From Ceraceosorus guamensis (taxonomy: Eukaryota; Basidiomycota; Exobasidiomycetes; Ceraceosorales; Ceraceosoraceae), in the NCBI RefSeq assembly GCF_003144195.1, contig NW_020290068.1, positions 20,389 through 84,388 on the forward strand: a DNA stretch of 64,000 nucleotides, read 5' to 3'. Positions 33,801 through 44,098 of this stretch are shown piece after piece. Made by a program: the position numbers and the translations under genes. Below the pieces are notes generated by a model. That model ran no database searches. It had not been told where the DNA came from and saw nothing but the letters and a program-made list of their open reading frames with translations. Within the stretch, counting starts at the first letter, position 1. Each line of letters opens with the position of its first letter.

Positions 33801-36034
33801 CGAGCTTGGGCATCTTTGAAGTCCTTTTCCGCGGCTGTCAGATCGGATGCTGTAATGGCGAAGCCGTCGAGTTCATCCTGAGCACGTTTCTTGCGTTCTT
33901 TCACGCGACGCTGTCCAGAGTGGGATCAAAGCAAGAGATGAGTGTGCAAGACTAGCTCTGTTGCCACCTTGACAAGCTCACCGCCGTATCGCTGGCTTGT
34001 TCCTTTGCGACTTCTTTTGCGCGCAAATTGCCTCGCAATTCTTGATAGACATTGGTCAAATGTCGCTCTTTGTTGACGCCCTCGGACTGACCAAATAGAA
34101 AGGGCTCGTCAGCATCCGTCACGTGGCAGATCTCGTGTGTCGAGTGCAGAGAGTAAGACAACACTCACTTTGACATCGTCAAGATCAGCTTCGGCCTTGC
34201 GTGCGTGTGTAGCGATGCGTTGAGCAAAGTCTTCGACTTGGGTTTCGGTCATCCCTTGGGTGTCAAAGCCTTTGATACTGAGCTCGCCGCTGATGCGACG
34301 GATTTCTCGCTCTCTCTTTGCGATCGCTTGGTCGTGATGCTGGAGAAGAAGTGGCATGCGTCGTCAGCGTTGTTTGGACAACGTCTCGCCCATACTGACA
34401 CACCTTGCGGTCATTCTCTAGTCCCCCCTTTTCCCCGATTTTGCGCGACCTGCGCTCTTCAACACTCTGAAGCTGATCCTTGCCGTCGAGCACTTTACGT
34501 TTCAAGTTGTCTTGTTTAACCCGCTGACGTTGCAGATGCTCCCCAAAGCGATCTTTGCGACGCTGAAGTTCGGACTGAGGCTCTGGTTGCGGAATGGTTC
34601 GGCGAGCTCGGTCTGTCAACAGCCGAAGAGCTTCTGAGCGGCGCTAGACTCACCATCAATGTGCGTCATCGTGCTTCGCAACTGTTCCATATTTTCTCGA
34701 TGAAGGCGCATCTTCTCCTCCATCGTCTCTGCTTTGGCGACTGTCTCTCTGAAACGCACGGCCTTGTCGTAGAAACCTTTGTTCTCCTTTGTCAGCGCCC
34801 TGATATCCTCGTTCAGATCGTCAAGCTTATTCTCATTCTCCGTCAGGCTGATTTCTAGCCTTCGACGCTTCTCTCGGATCTGTGCAAGCGTACAAGCAGA
34901 TCAGTCGCTTGCCCGTAGCCGTGTATGGTGCCACATTGTACGCACCCCATCGGATCGCTCTTTGTCAGTCTTGAGGCTTTCCAGCTCGACGCGTTGGACT
35001 CTGAGATCCTCTCGTTGCTCTTTGCGGATCGTTCTGATATTCTCGAGTGCTTTCGTGTACCTGACAATGAATCCGCTCTGTCGTCAGCCCTCTCGTCGAT
35101 GTAGGTTGCACTGCCGCACACTCACTTGGTCGCCTCGAAGATGTCGTCGAACTTCTTTTTCAGCACGGAGGGCTCTGAGAGAGGCCAATTCGAGTCTTCC
35201 TGGTGGCAGAAGATGACATTGTCGAGGATGCTCTTTGAGACTCCCAGCAGACGCGGAATCTCCTCGTCGAGCTCTGCGCATTTTGTGGACAAGACTGCTC
35301 GCTGAAGCGAGGCATCCCCATACAGCATAGATTGGTTGGATCAGCATCATAAGCGCCACACTCGTCGCATGTCCCCCCCCCTCATAAGCGCCACACTCGT
35401 CGCATGTCCCCCCCCCCGCCCCCCCCTTTCCCTACTCTCTCTGCTCAGCCAGGACGCGCCGTCTTCACCCACCTTGTTTCTACGATTCTCGTCGTCCACC
35501 TGCAGCAGACCTTCGAGCGTCTTCATCGTCAAACCCGTCGTTTTCCTTTTGGAGACTTGAATGTTTCGCACGCAGTTGATGCGGACTCTGCTGGTGCTGT
35601 AGAATCGCAAGCGAATCTGCGCTTTGACCTCGTTAGCTGCTGCCATGGTGGGGTCGTGTATGAATGCGCCACCTTTCGTGTTGGGAGGCAGATCTCCTGT
35701 GGTCGCATACTTGAGACATTCAATGATGGTCTGGGCAACGAAGAGCAGCAGGGTGCAGACTCGTGAGCGAGCGGACGGCAGAGCACTTGGCATCACGTGC
35801 GCAACTCACAGTCTTGCCGCTGCCGTTGTAACCGACGATGACGGTCAGTGGGGTGTAGAACTGGATGATGTTGATACTCTTCTCGTCGAATGAGCGTACA
35901 CCACGAATGGCCAGCTCTGGTGGGGATGTGCAGAGGTGGTGTATGCGTCAAGCCAAAGCCAGCATCGCAGCGCAGGTCGGGTGGGGGGCGTAACGGATGC
36001 CACTCCGCCTCGACTCACTATCCAAAGACGCCAT
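30871..36034 (-). CDS. RAD50: RAD50, ATPase of the Mre11-Rad50-Nbs1 complex
   Basis: Rad50 is the SMC-like ATPase that senses and tethers DNA double-strand ends with Mre11 and Nbs1. Seventeen exons: 36034-36019, 35916-35810, 35730-35473, 35301-35126, 35060-34946, 34879-34654, 34612-34404, 34339-34169, 34086-33982, 33910-33597, 33516-33427, 33366-33239, 33166-32724, 32661-32456, 32384-32183, 32124-31955, 31885-30871. They give 1316 residues, the family length. Walker [10 protein letters not shown] is at 34-42, and [14 protein letters not shown] follows in the N lobe. Long coiled coils flank the zinc hook C697-F-G-C700. The C lobe has the signature RGRCSAGQ (C1212) and Walker B with DEPTTNLD. 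Exon 1 is only 16 nt. Intron 6 is 41 nt. The last intron (69 nt) is a stop-free multiple of three, so retention would add 23 residues. The gene is complete and appears functional. Confidence 0.95.
35349..35414. repeat. Tandem duplication of about 35 bp inside a RAD50 intron
   Basis: CATAAGCGCCACACTCGTCG plus the following ATGTCCCCCCCC occurs twice in a row within the third RAD50 intron (35302-35472) and ends in a longer C-rich run. The copies are nearly identical, so the event is recent. It enlarges the intron to 171 nt, against 58-107 nt for most others in the gene. Confidence 0.85.
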
Positions 36035-36531
36035 TGTGGCGAGTAGAGATCGCGTTGCTGTCTATCTTCCGAGCTGCAAAGCGTGCAAGTGATGCTGAGA
36101 GTGCTTGTAATGGCGGTGACCCTCAAGAGCGCTTCGACGACGATGAAATTGACAAGCTGAGCAAGACAGCATTCCGCTCCGTCTGGCGACGGAAGGTGGC
36201 AGTTGAGCGTTGTGAGACGCGCGATTCGTGCCAGCGAGCGTGGGCAGAGAGAATGTGCCAGTCCAACGTGATTGCAGTGATCGCTATCGTGGCTTCTTTG
36301 CGATGGAGCGGGCCATGATGAGCTGAATCGTGGTTGCTAATCAAGACTGAATCGGAATGAAAGGCGATCGATCACGAGGTCATAACAAACGCACCCTCAC
36401 GACTCACGACTGTCGTGCATGCAGCCCAAAACTGCCCGCCCGTCTTCACGTACGATCGATGCAACCGCGCGCCTGCGCGCGTCGTTCCTTGCGGCGGGCG
36501 GCGTGTCGCGCGGCACTCACATGCAGCAGTG

Positions 36532-36532
<1 letters not shown>

Positions 36533-36563
<31 letters not shown>
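36533..36563. repeat. (CTG)n microsatellite
   Basis: Ten CTG units in intergenic DNA. Open frames across it are poly-Leu, poly-Ala or poly-Cys and are not supported as coding. Confidence 0.95.
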
Positions 36564-36564
<1 letters not shown>

Positions 36565-36669
36565 ATGTGCCGCGCGACACGCGGATGTTTGCGGCCCAAT
36601 TTACGCGCTACTCGTGACTCTCCTGCGCGTATCCCATCCTAGAGATCCAAAGATAATGAGTCCAACACT

Positions 36670-36840
36670 CGATCACGACTCACGACTCTTGATCCCGTGA
36701 CTGTTGCGACTCGCGACTCACAAAGTCCGACTCTTGACTCGTGATATCGAATATCAAGATTTGACTCCAGCAAGAGTCGAGATGACTCACGCTCTCCATG
36801 CATTACGAAGCATGACTCGTGACGTGACTTTATTGACAGC
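36670..36840. repeat. Cluster of ACTCACGACTC-like motifs
   Basis: At least eight occurrences of CACGACTC, GACTCGTGA, TCGCGACTC and close variants are packed into 170 bases on both strands, with no coding frame. It is the clearest example of a motif family scattered through most spacers of the window. Confidence 0.7.
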
Positions 36841-37222
36841 ACCGACACGTGAGGCCGGGTTCGCTCAGCCGCCTCAAGGCTCTCATCTGTCTCTTTGCCT
36901 CTGACTGTGTGAGAGGAGTCGTGAGTCCACGTTCTGCTCACCGACTTGATGAAAATGCGTCTGCACACATAAGATTACGCTTACCACGACGATCGTGGAG
37001 GTGCGGCGCGCGCAAGCGTGGTCTGCTGGACACAACATTAGGCAAAGGATGCCTGTGTAACGAAGACTGGCAAATCACACTTTCACGAGGTCTCATGTCA
37101 CCGCCATGCACTCAACGTCGCAGGTGGTTGCTCGAGGCCCATTTGTGCGTGTCATGGCATGTCGTGGCCTGGCTGACCTGCTGGGTGATCGCAATCGCAA
37201 TTGTGAATCGTTTCATGGCGTC

Positions 37223-37882
37223 TCAGAAAGTGAGGTCAGACACATCCACGCTATCCCACCCGCCCGCCGCGCTTCTGTAGGTGCGACGCCAAACAAGGTG
37301 TGTCTCGGGGTCGATCATCTTGATGGCGGGGAAAATTGATTGACATGACAGGTCAGGGTAAAGTGATGCAGCAGCGGCAAAAATCAAAAGCGTCGCTCGC
37401 GTTCGATCAGCTGACAGGCAACCGCTGGCTGTCAATGTACACGCCACTTGCGACTCACGCCATAAATGTGTCCAAAGAATTGACCGTGCGATTGGTCGTA
37501 TTGCAAAGTGCGGCGCGGCCGGTCCTCTGCTGCTGCTTCGCCCAGCGCAAGCGTGCTCAACGGCAAGGCGCAGATGACGACCTCTTCGACGTGCGCAAAG
37601 AAGCGCGACAAGGTGCCTGGCAGTTGATGCTTGGATGAGAAATGCAAGAAGCCATCTTTTTGCTGGGCGGCAGCAAGAGGAGAAAGATGCATTACGTGTC
37701 AGCAAGGATGTGCACCAACCAGCTAGCATCACCCTCACTTCAATTGGTCTCACATCCAGCTGCGTGCCCGACCACTTGATCGACGGCAGCTGCTCGGCCT
37801 CGGATGGCAGCAAGATCTTATACAGCACCGTAGCTTGTCTGGGGTCTGGCGCTGCTGCAGACGCTTCTTGTTGCGATGGCAT
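37223..37882 (-). CDS. DUF952 domain protein
   Basis: Three exons (37882-37754, 37662-37459, 37318-37223), all phase 0, encode 142 residues, a normal size for this one-domain family. The pieces line up with the DUF952 pattern: ATVLYKILLPSEAEQLP near residue 18, then SGTQLD joined by splicing to QKDGFLHFSSKHQLPGTL, then RFFAHVEEVVICALPL, and FFGHIYG before the last exon (MIDPETHLVWRR). Biochemical activity is not established for the family; the small alpha-beta fold suggests a soluble cytosolic protein. Unspliced reading destroys the DGFLHFS core, so the introns are needed. It is divergent from the NmrA-like gene. Confidence 0.85.
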   Translation of the reverse strand: MPSQQEASAAAPDPRQATVLYKILLPSEAEQLPSIKWSGTQLDVRPIEVRVMLAGWCTSLLTRNASFSSCCRPAKRWLLAFLIQASTARHLVALLCARRRGRHLRLAVEHACAGRSSSRGPAAPHFAIRPIARSILWTHLWRESQVACTLTASGCLSADRTRATLLIFAAAASLYPDLSCQSIFPAIKMIDPETHLVWRRTYRSAAGGWDSVDVSDLTF

Positions 37883-38985
37883 GATGGTGCAATGAACGCC
37901 GCGCCGATCGAGGATATATCACGAGAAGGATCGAGCCGCGGCTGCAATTAAAAGTGGATGAGCGAGCGCGGGCGTGCAAAATTGATTAGGAACAAAGTCA
38001 GGAGACTGCACTGTGAGAGGCGTGCAAATGCAAGGATGCGAAGGGAGAGAGAGGTTTAATCGACTCGATATGGATCGATCGTCGAGCGTGCGCGGTTTGA
38101 CCTTAGCTGCAGTAGTAGTAGCTGCCGCTGTCGTCGTGGGGGCCACCTCACCTCACCTCACCTCGCCTCGCCTCGCCTCACCTCGACTCGACTCACATAT
38201 TCGACTCAACCCGCGTTCTTCCTGCATTTGATTCTTCTTGATTTCGAGCGAGCGCGCGTTATCGCCGAGACATGCAGCACCATGTGCACGTGATGCGACC
38301 ACCCAGGCGGGCGGCATGTTCGGTGATTGCGCCGTCTCGAGCGAGAGGCGCGCGGCTGATTCGAGCGAGTCGCGCCGAATCTCGAATCGGCGTGCCGCGG
38401 CGCGGGTGCTTTGAAAGCGACAGCGACAGCGACAGCGACTGTTGCGCTTGCACCCCGCGCGCCTCGGGGAGTCTGTGGATCCGATCATCAGCCGTGAGTC
38501 ATTGATCGTGACCACCACAAACCACACGCTGCCCCTCAATCACGAATCGACGATCTGACGTGAAGCTTGCCACCCAACGAGCTGCGTGCAGCCGCTGCTC
38601 GTGCCTGCCTCAGCATGCACTGTGCTTGTGCTGAACGTACATGTGAACGTGATGCGTGGCACTCGTGGAGCCCCGCTCACATCAGCCGAGTCTGACGGCA
38701 AGCCGTGCAAGCCGTGCAAGCGGTGGACACACGTCACAGTCGAGCCGCTTCGACGATGATCAGCTTGTCACACCAAGTCAAGATGAATCCGATGGAATGG
38801 CACGGCATCAAGCGTTGGGGTGCCGTGCTTGCATTCTGACCCATCCCCTTCTGAGGGGTACAAAAAGGGGCGCTTGTTGGCGACTGCAACAGTCAGGGTA
38901 GTGTCCTCTCAGTAGAAGCAGCGCACCCACACTTGAGCCTTCACCCCCCACCCCCTCTCAACCTCGACTGGCAATCACGTTCGCC
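37883..38985. promoter_or_regulatory. Divergent region between DUF952 and NmrA-like genes
   Basis: About 1.1 kb holding the start regions of two divergently transcribed genes. It has a CACCT/CGCCT pentamer run (38144-38192), a GCGACA repeat (about 38415-38437) and a doubled GCAAGCCGT near 38700. No third gene is seen. Confidence 0.45.
38144..38192. repeat. (CACCT/CGCCT)n pentamer repeat
   Basis: About nine related pentamers in a row, shifting from CACCT to CGCCT and on to CGACT, about 260 bases upstream of the DUF952 start codon. Confidence 0.85.
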
Positions 38986-40050
38986 ATGCCAGCTGCAGTC
39001 ATCTACGCCAAAGATCTGCCTGCCGGCACGCCCAACCGCGTTGAGAGCGTAGCTCTGGTTGGCGCGACGGGTCAGCAAGGCAGTCACATTCTCAAACAGC
39101 TGCTCGCAAGTCCTGCCCTGTCTCGCCTTCAGGTGACTGCGCTCACCCGAAAGCAAAGCGGAAGCGCCAATCAGCTCAAAGTCGAAGCAGATGCGAGGGC
39201 GCGGGTGCGGGTGCTGCCTGTAAATTACGACGATCATGCCGAGCTGGTGCGAGCGCTTCGAGGCAAAGATGTGCTGCTCTGCACCCTTTCCGTGCACGCG
39301 CCACCCGAGCAGCAGAACAAGCTGGTGGACGCTGCCAAGGAAGCCGGCGTCAAGTGGTTCATACCAAACGAGTGGGGCTACGACCCACCCCCCGCAGTGG
39401 CGCAAGACACCATGATAGGCCTGTCCAAGTCCAAGGAGCGCGCACACATCCAACACCGCGACTTGCCTTGGATCGCCTTTGCGCCCGGCTTTTGGTACAG
39501 CTACAGTCTCAGCGGCGGCGAAGCGCTGTTTGGCATCGATATCAACAATCGCAAGGCGGTGCTGTACCAAGGTGGTGAGGTGGCCCTGAGCACCTCTACC
39601 TGGCAGCGCACTGCACGTGCAGTCGCATCCCTGCTCAGTCTGCCCATGTATCCACGCGACGAGGCTGATGCAAGCATCACCATGAGCCACTGGCTCAACC
39701 GCTTCGTCCACATCTCCAGCTTCACCCTGACTCAACGCGAGATGCTCGACTCTGTGCAGCAAGTCACGCACACCACCGACGCCGACTGGACCATCGACCT
39801 CTCCACATCTGCAAGAGAGGCGTGGCAGCAGGGCACCGAGGAGCTGCGCGCTGGCAATAGGATGGGCTTTGCCCAGGCGCTCTACTCTAGAATGTTCTAT
39901 CCGGAAGATCAACCGGGCAACCTGAAGGATGTCACAGCAGTGGACAACCAGCTGCTCGGGCTGCCGAAGGAAGACCTGGAGGAGCATACGCGGCAAGCGG
40001 TCGACATGGCAAAGGAAAACTACATGCAAAAGTCTTACGCAAGAAAGTGA
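38986..40050 (+). CDS. NmrA/isoflavone-reductase-like NAD(P)-binding protein
   Basis: A single-exon gene of 354 residues. The Rossmann start SVALVGATGQQGSHILKQLL (21-40) has the GxTGxxG pattern of atypical short-chain dehydrogenases. LCTLSVHAPPEQQNKLVDAA and KWFIPNEWGYDPP match the FIP-EFG signature of the NmrA/isoflavone reductase group. Members either reduce small aromatic or polyketide-like molecules with NADPH or act as redox sensors. Lack of introns is unusual beside its intron-rich neighbours. It lies tail to tail with a GMC oxidoreductase, 435 bases apart, and 13 kb from the polyketide synthase start, so a tailoring role is plausible but unproven. A long antisense frame over the whole gene is a codon-bias shadow. 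Confidence 0.88.
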   Translation: MPAAVIYAKDLPAGTPNRVESVALVGATGQQGSHILKQLLASPALSRLQVTALTRKQSGSANQLKVEADARARVRVLPVNYDDHAELVRALRGKDVLLCTLSVHAPPEQQNKLVDAAKEAGVKWFIPNEWGYDPPPAVAQDTMIGLSKSKERAHIQHRDLPWIAFAPGFWYSYSLSGGEALFGIDINNRKAVLYQGGEVALSTSTWQRTARAVASLLSLPMYPRDEADASITMSHWLNRFVHISSFTLTQREMLDSVQQVTHTTDADWTIDLSTSAREAWQQGTEELRAGNRMGFAQALYSRMFYPEDQPGNLKDVTAVDNQLLGLPKEDLEEHTRQAVDMAKENYMQKSYARK

Positions 40051-40485
40051 AGGCATGCAGCGCTTCCTCGATGCACAACTCTTCCTGGCTGTCTTGTGTC
40101 ACTGAACGTCATGATCATCGTCAAGGTCGCCGCGCTTGTACGTGCGGATCATGTCCACGGCTCTGCTTGCACGCGCGAGCAGTGATGGTGCAATTGCATG
40201 AAATCCAACGCTAAAGAGGGATGATGCTGGTATATACGATAGACGTGGTGAAAAGCGACGGTCTCGGCGTAACCGAAGTCGAAAGATTGCAAGGAAGGGC
40301 GACAGTCGACGAAGCACAGACTGGCGTACAGAGTCGCCCAAGGTGCGGCGCCGCGTTGAACGGCTGTGCCAAAGATTCGATGACAGGGCGCGCGTGCAGT
40401 GGTCTGTGCTGGCGTTGATCTGGCTGGCGCCTGAAGAAGTTCTAGCGATGTCAGAGTGTCCATGCGTGAAGCTGGCAAGTCAGCA
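40051..40485. other. Convergent spacer between NmrA-like gene and GMC oxidoreductase
   Basis: These 435 bases lie between two gene ends. They contain no recognisable coding sequence and presumably hold overlapping or adjacent 3' UTRs. Confidence 0.45.
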
Positions 40486-42943
40486 TCAATGCTGACGGTA
40501 GCCGTGGTGCTGCTTGACAATGTCTGCGGCTTGCTCGGCGACGGCCGCGACTACGCTCTGCAAGTGAGCAGACGGGAGAATGGGGAAGATGCTCGCATCC
40601 ACGACTCTGACGTTGAGCGTTCCGTACACGCGCAAGTCATGCGAGACCACACCGCCGAGGTGCAGGGGAAGCATGGGCAGAGATCCAGAGGGGTGGTCTG
40701 CAGGCGATCGAGGCATCGGTATAAGCGTCAGCGGGCGAGTGGGGTCCAGTCGCGCTCATTGCAAACGTTGCGGAACTCACACTCTGTGCCGGTAAAGTTT
40801 CTGGCAAAGTCGGTCCACTGCTCAAGCGAAGCATTCTCTGGCACAGCTTCGGTACCGGGCCAAGCTTCGCTCTCCACGATGCCCTTCAAAGGCTCAGATT
40901 GGGCCAGCTTGCGCACAAACGCGAGCGCGTAGCCTTGCGTGTAGGCGTCCAGGTCGTGAGAGAGGTAGCGCGGGTCGACGATGGGTTTGACAAGAGCATC
41001 GGTGCTGTTGATGTGCACGCTTCCCCTGGCGAGCGGACGCTGAGGGCAGGTTACGACGGAAAAGTAGGCCCCTGGAGCTGGCGCTTTGCCGGGTGGAATG
41101 GCTGCTTGCCAAGCGTTCAAGAGGTAAAACTGCGCAACCAAAGTAGGGGGCGGGGGCAGAATCAGCAAAAAATACCTCTTCGAGAGCTAGGAAAAGCTCT
41201 CAAGAGATCCAATCGCACCTCGATCTGTGGCCATTTGGCGTAGTGGCGCAGAGCGTAGGCATTTGTAGCCAGCGCGCCACGTCTTGGGGCAACAGGCGCG
41301 TACTTTTCGACTTCGTGATCGTGACTGCTGGTCTTTGCGCTGGTGAGCTTCTTGTGAGCCTCGTGAGTGTGCTGACCAAACACATCCTCCGCGCCTTTGC
41401 GTTTGTTGAGCAGCGTCTGCAAGACGTACTCGCCAGGCACGTAGGTGATGGCATCTCCAGCAAAGTCGAGCAAGCCCGTCTGGTTCTGAATGAAGAGTTG
41501 TTGTTGCTCCGCTGCAAGAGTGGCATTGAAGAGCAGACCATCAAGGGAGGTGTAGTCGTCTTTCAACTTGAGGATGACCGAGGAGGATGGGTGATCCTGC
41601 AAGTTCTCTCCTACTCCTGGATTTGCGTACTTGACCTCGATACCAAGAGGTTCGAGGACAGCAGGGTTGCCGATACCAGAGTGCTCGAGGATTGCTGGGC
41701 TGTTGAAGGCGCCGCCAGAGATGATGACTGAGGTGCGGTGAATGTGAAGGAGAGAATGCGCATTAGTGGAGTGGGGGGGGCCAGCAAAGCACCACTCTGT
41801 CAACAGTGCTCACCTTCTTTGCGCGCGCGCAAATGCTTGATCTTGGCACCAGTGGCGCTCGGAGCGGTAGAGTCGACGACGGCCACACCGTCGGCAACGA
41901 GCTTGTCAAGGTGACCAGCATGGTGAGACTTGTGCTTCTTCCACTTGATGGCAGTCACGGTGGTGTTGGCAATGACGACGAGGTTCTTCCTGTCCTTGTT
42001 GGGTGTCAAGTAAGCGAACTCCGTGTCGTCGCGCAACTGCGTCTCGGGCACCAAGGTGGAAGGCCACAAGCTCGAGCCGACATTGTCGCCTGCCATACCG
42101 GATCGCGCAGCTTGAGAGATGCCGAGAGCGGACCAGCTGGGGATCCAAGTCTTGATTTGCGGGAGGTGAAAGTTGGTGAAGCCGACGTTGATGGGACCCT
42201 TGAATCCTTGGGACTTGCGATCAAAGGTGGCGCCCCAGCCGTCTCGGTAGGATTGCGCGGGTGGAGTAGAGTTTTGGGCCTTTTTCAAATACCTTTCCAT
42301 CGTTGGCCAGTTCCATCCTGCATTGCCCAAATGACCCCAGGCGTCGATTTCTCCAGCAAAGGGCCGCGTATACTGCAGCGCATTGATGGCCGTGGATCTG
42401 GAGGGATGGAGGCTCGATGGAGCGTCAAACAACCGCCACATCGCACACACACACTTTGCCGTCCATCGCTGCAAGTCGACTAGACAGGACCGAACCAACT
42501 CACCCTCCGAGAATCTTTCCACGTGGATGATAGACGCTCTTGCCGTTCAGGCCCTTTTGAGGGGCAGTGTTGTACGCCCAATCAAGAGGGCCAAGGAAAG
42601 GAGCACCGAGAGATCCGGGAATGGTGATGTTGGGATTGCCCACACCGCTCGGACCAGCTTCGACGATGGCGACCTTCCAATGAGGGTTCTCTGACAACCT
42701 CGCACCGATCACCGCTCCAGCTCCACCGCCTCCAACGACGATGAAGTCGAATTCAGCGTCGGCATCGGCATGCGCATGCGCACCATCAGCTGTTTCCGCG
42801 CTGCGCTCGTCGATGTTAGAGACTGGAGATGCCGATGCTGCCACTACGCTGACGCCGAGCGCCACGACGAAGAGCACAGTGGCAACGAGGCCCTTGGACG
42901 ATGCTCGCCACAATGATTTGCGAGATTCATTGCGAGCCGTCAT
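40486..42943 (-). CDS. GMC-family FAD oxidoreductase with N-terminal hydrophobic segment
   Basis: GMC enzymes oxidise alcohols, sugars or aryl-alcohols with FAD. Exons 42943-42504, 42397-41814, 41727-41219, 41129-40781 and 40697-40486 encode 697 residues. A basic start followed by GLVATVLFVVALGVSVVAA (18-36) predicts secretion or membrane anchoring. The FAD motif DFIVVGGGGAGAVIGARL lies near 66-83, GKILGGSTAINALQYTR is GMC signature 1, and VIISGGAFNSPAILEHSGIG is signature 2. The C-terminal part keeps GTEYHPSGSLPML and VRVVDASIFPILPSAHLQS, where the His of SAH is in the place of a catalytic residue. Intron phases 2, 1, 0 and 1 restore each motif. Intron 3 contains stops, so it must be removed. 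The substrate cannot be read from sequence. Confidence 0.92.
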
Positions 42944-43363
42944 GACTGCTCGAGATGTGCGAGTCTGCGCGAGTTGGGTGCTGCTGATGAGTGGTGGTGG
43001 GAAAGAATGATGAGTGTGGGCGAGGTGTGGGCGAGGTGTGGGTGCGGTTGGTACTCGAAGCGTGTCGCAAAGTCGCGAGGGGGAGAAGCGAGAAGCGCTG
43101 GGGCGAGGATGCGTGCAATTGCTGCAGCTCTGCAAGTTGTAGAAGTGCTGCCTCCCGCCTTTGAAGGGCTCGAATGCGTAATTACTATACCGCCGCTCGT
43201 CAGGTCAAGGGGAGAGGGGGGCTTTTGGTGCGCAGCCAAGACGGTTACTGCAAAGTAGGCGCAGCGCAAGGATGCTGCAGCAAAAAGGGGGGGAGGGAGG
43301 GGGGTAAGCAGAGGTAGAGGAATGGGAAGTTGTGGCTCTGTGGAGCTTTCGCTTGGGCGCAAC

Positions 43364-43393
43364 GTACAGGTACAGGTACAGGTACAGGTACAG
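43364..43393. repeat. (GTACAG)5 hexamer repeat
   Basis: Five perfect GTACAG units about 420 bases upstream of the GMC oxidoreductase start codon. Confidence 0.95.
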
Positions 43394-43634
43394 AACAGAC
43401 AGACCAAGGTTCGCAACGTTCCCCCTATCAGGAGAGGAGCTGCCAACGTCGGAGCTGATTGTGCCTGGCTGGCTGCGTTGCGCTGCGCTGTGAGCCCGAT
43501 TGGCTCGGCTTTGTTGGCTTTGTTGCTCTGATCGTGATTGCCCGCGCTTCATCTCTCGCGCCTATACCGACTGCCACGCAGAACGCTTTTGCAAAGCCTG
43601 TGTGATGGGCGAGGCAGGCAGGCAGCTCTAGTCG

Positions 43635-43700
43635 AGTCGTGCAAGTCGTGAGTCGCGAGTCGCGAGTCGTGAGTCGTGAGTTCGTGAGTCGTGAGTCAGA
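43635..43700. repeat. GTCGTGAGTCGCGAGT tandem array
   Basis: Seven or more consecutive 8-10 bp units of the type GTCGTGA and GTCGCGA, ending in TTCGTGAGTCGTGAGTC. This is the most regular tandem form of the scattered TCACGACTC motif family. Confidence 0.85.
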
Positions 43701-44071
43701 GTGGTGCTTTTGCCGATGCGGCCCAGCGCCGCAGACTTGATTCGTCGATGCGAGCACAGAGGCATGACAGACAGACAGACAGGCAGGCAGGCAGGCAGAT
43801 TCAGCCTTGGTGCATGGTCGAGTGTGAGTCCGAGTGCCCCCCATATGCGAGCAAGACGCATGCGAATCATTCCAGGCCAACAAAATGCGCCGTCCAAAAT
43901 ATTGTTCCGTGCTGCTGCAATGCACTGCGCTGCGCACTCGAAGCTGCTGCTGCACGCCTTTTTGGCGCCGCAATCAATAATAGCAGTTGCGTTGAGTTGC
44001 GAGTCAGAGTCTGTGAGTGCAGCAACCATGCACGAATGGCAACTGCTCGCCGGAATTCGTCATCCTCGAAT

Positions 44072-44098
44072 TGGTGCGGTGCGGTGCGGTGCGGTGCG
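44072..44098. repeat. (GGTGC)n pentamer repeat
   Basis: Five GGTGC units. The same pentamer forms arrays at 7391-7410 (as GCACC) and 54663-54707. Confidence 0.9.

Larger units (their letters stand above)
36035..37222. other. Spacer upstream of RAD50 with dense TCACGACTC motif cluster
   Basis: About 1.2 kb between the RAD50 start and the end of the DUF952 gene, both on the minus strand. It contains a CTG run (36533-36563) and the densest cluster of ACTCACGACTC-related sequence in the window (36396-36410 and 36670-36840, alternating orientations). No gene is recognised. Confidence 0.5.

Noticed and set aside
38941-40056. Open frame of about 371 codons antisense to the NmrA-like gene
   Set aside because: It lies almost exactly over a recognisable plus-strand gene, has no family motif, and arises from GC-rich codon bias. 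There is no sign of overlapping genes.
43428-43973. Minus-strand frame of 181 codons in the spacer beside the GMC gene
   Set aside because: Its peptide is largely translated GTCGTGAGT and GGCA repeats, with no recognisable domain.
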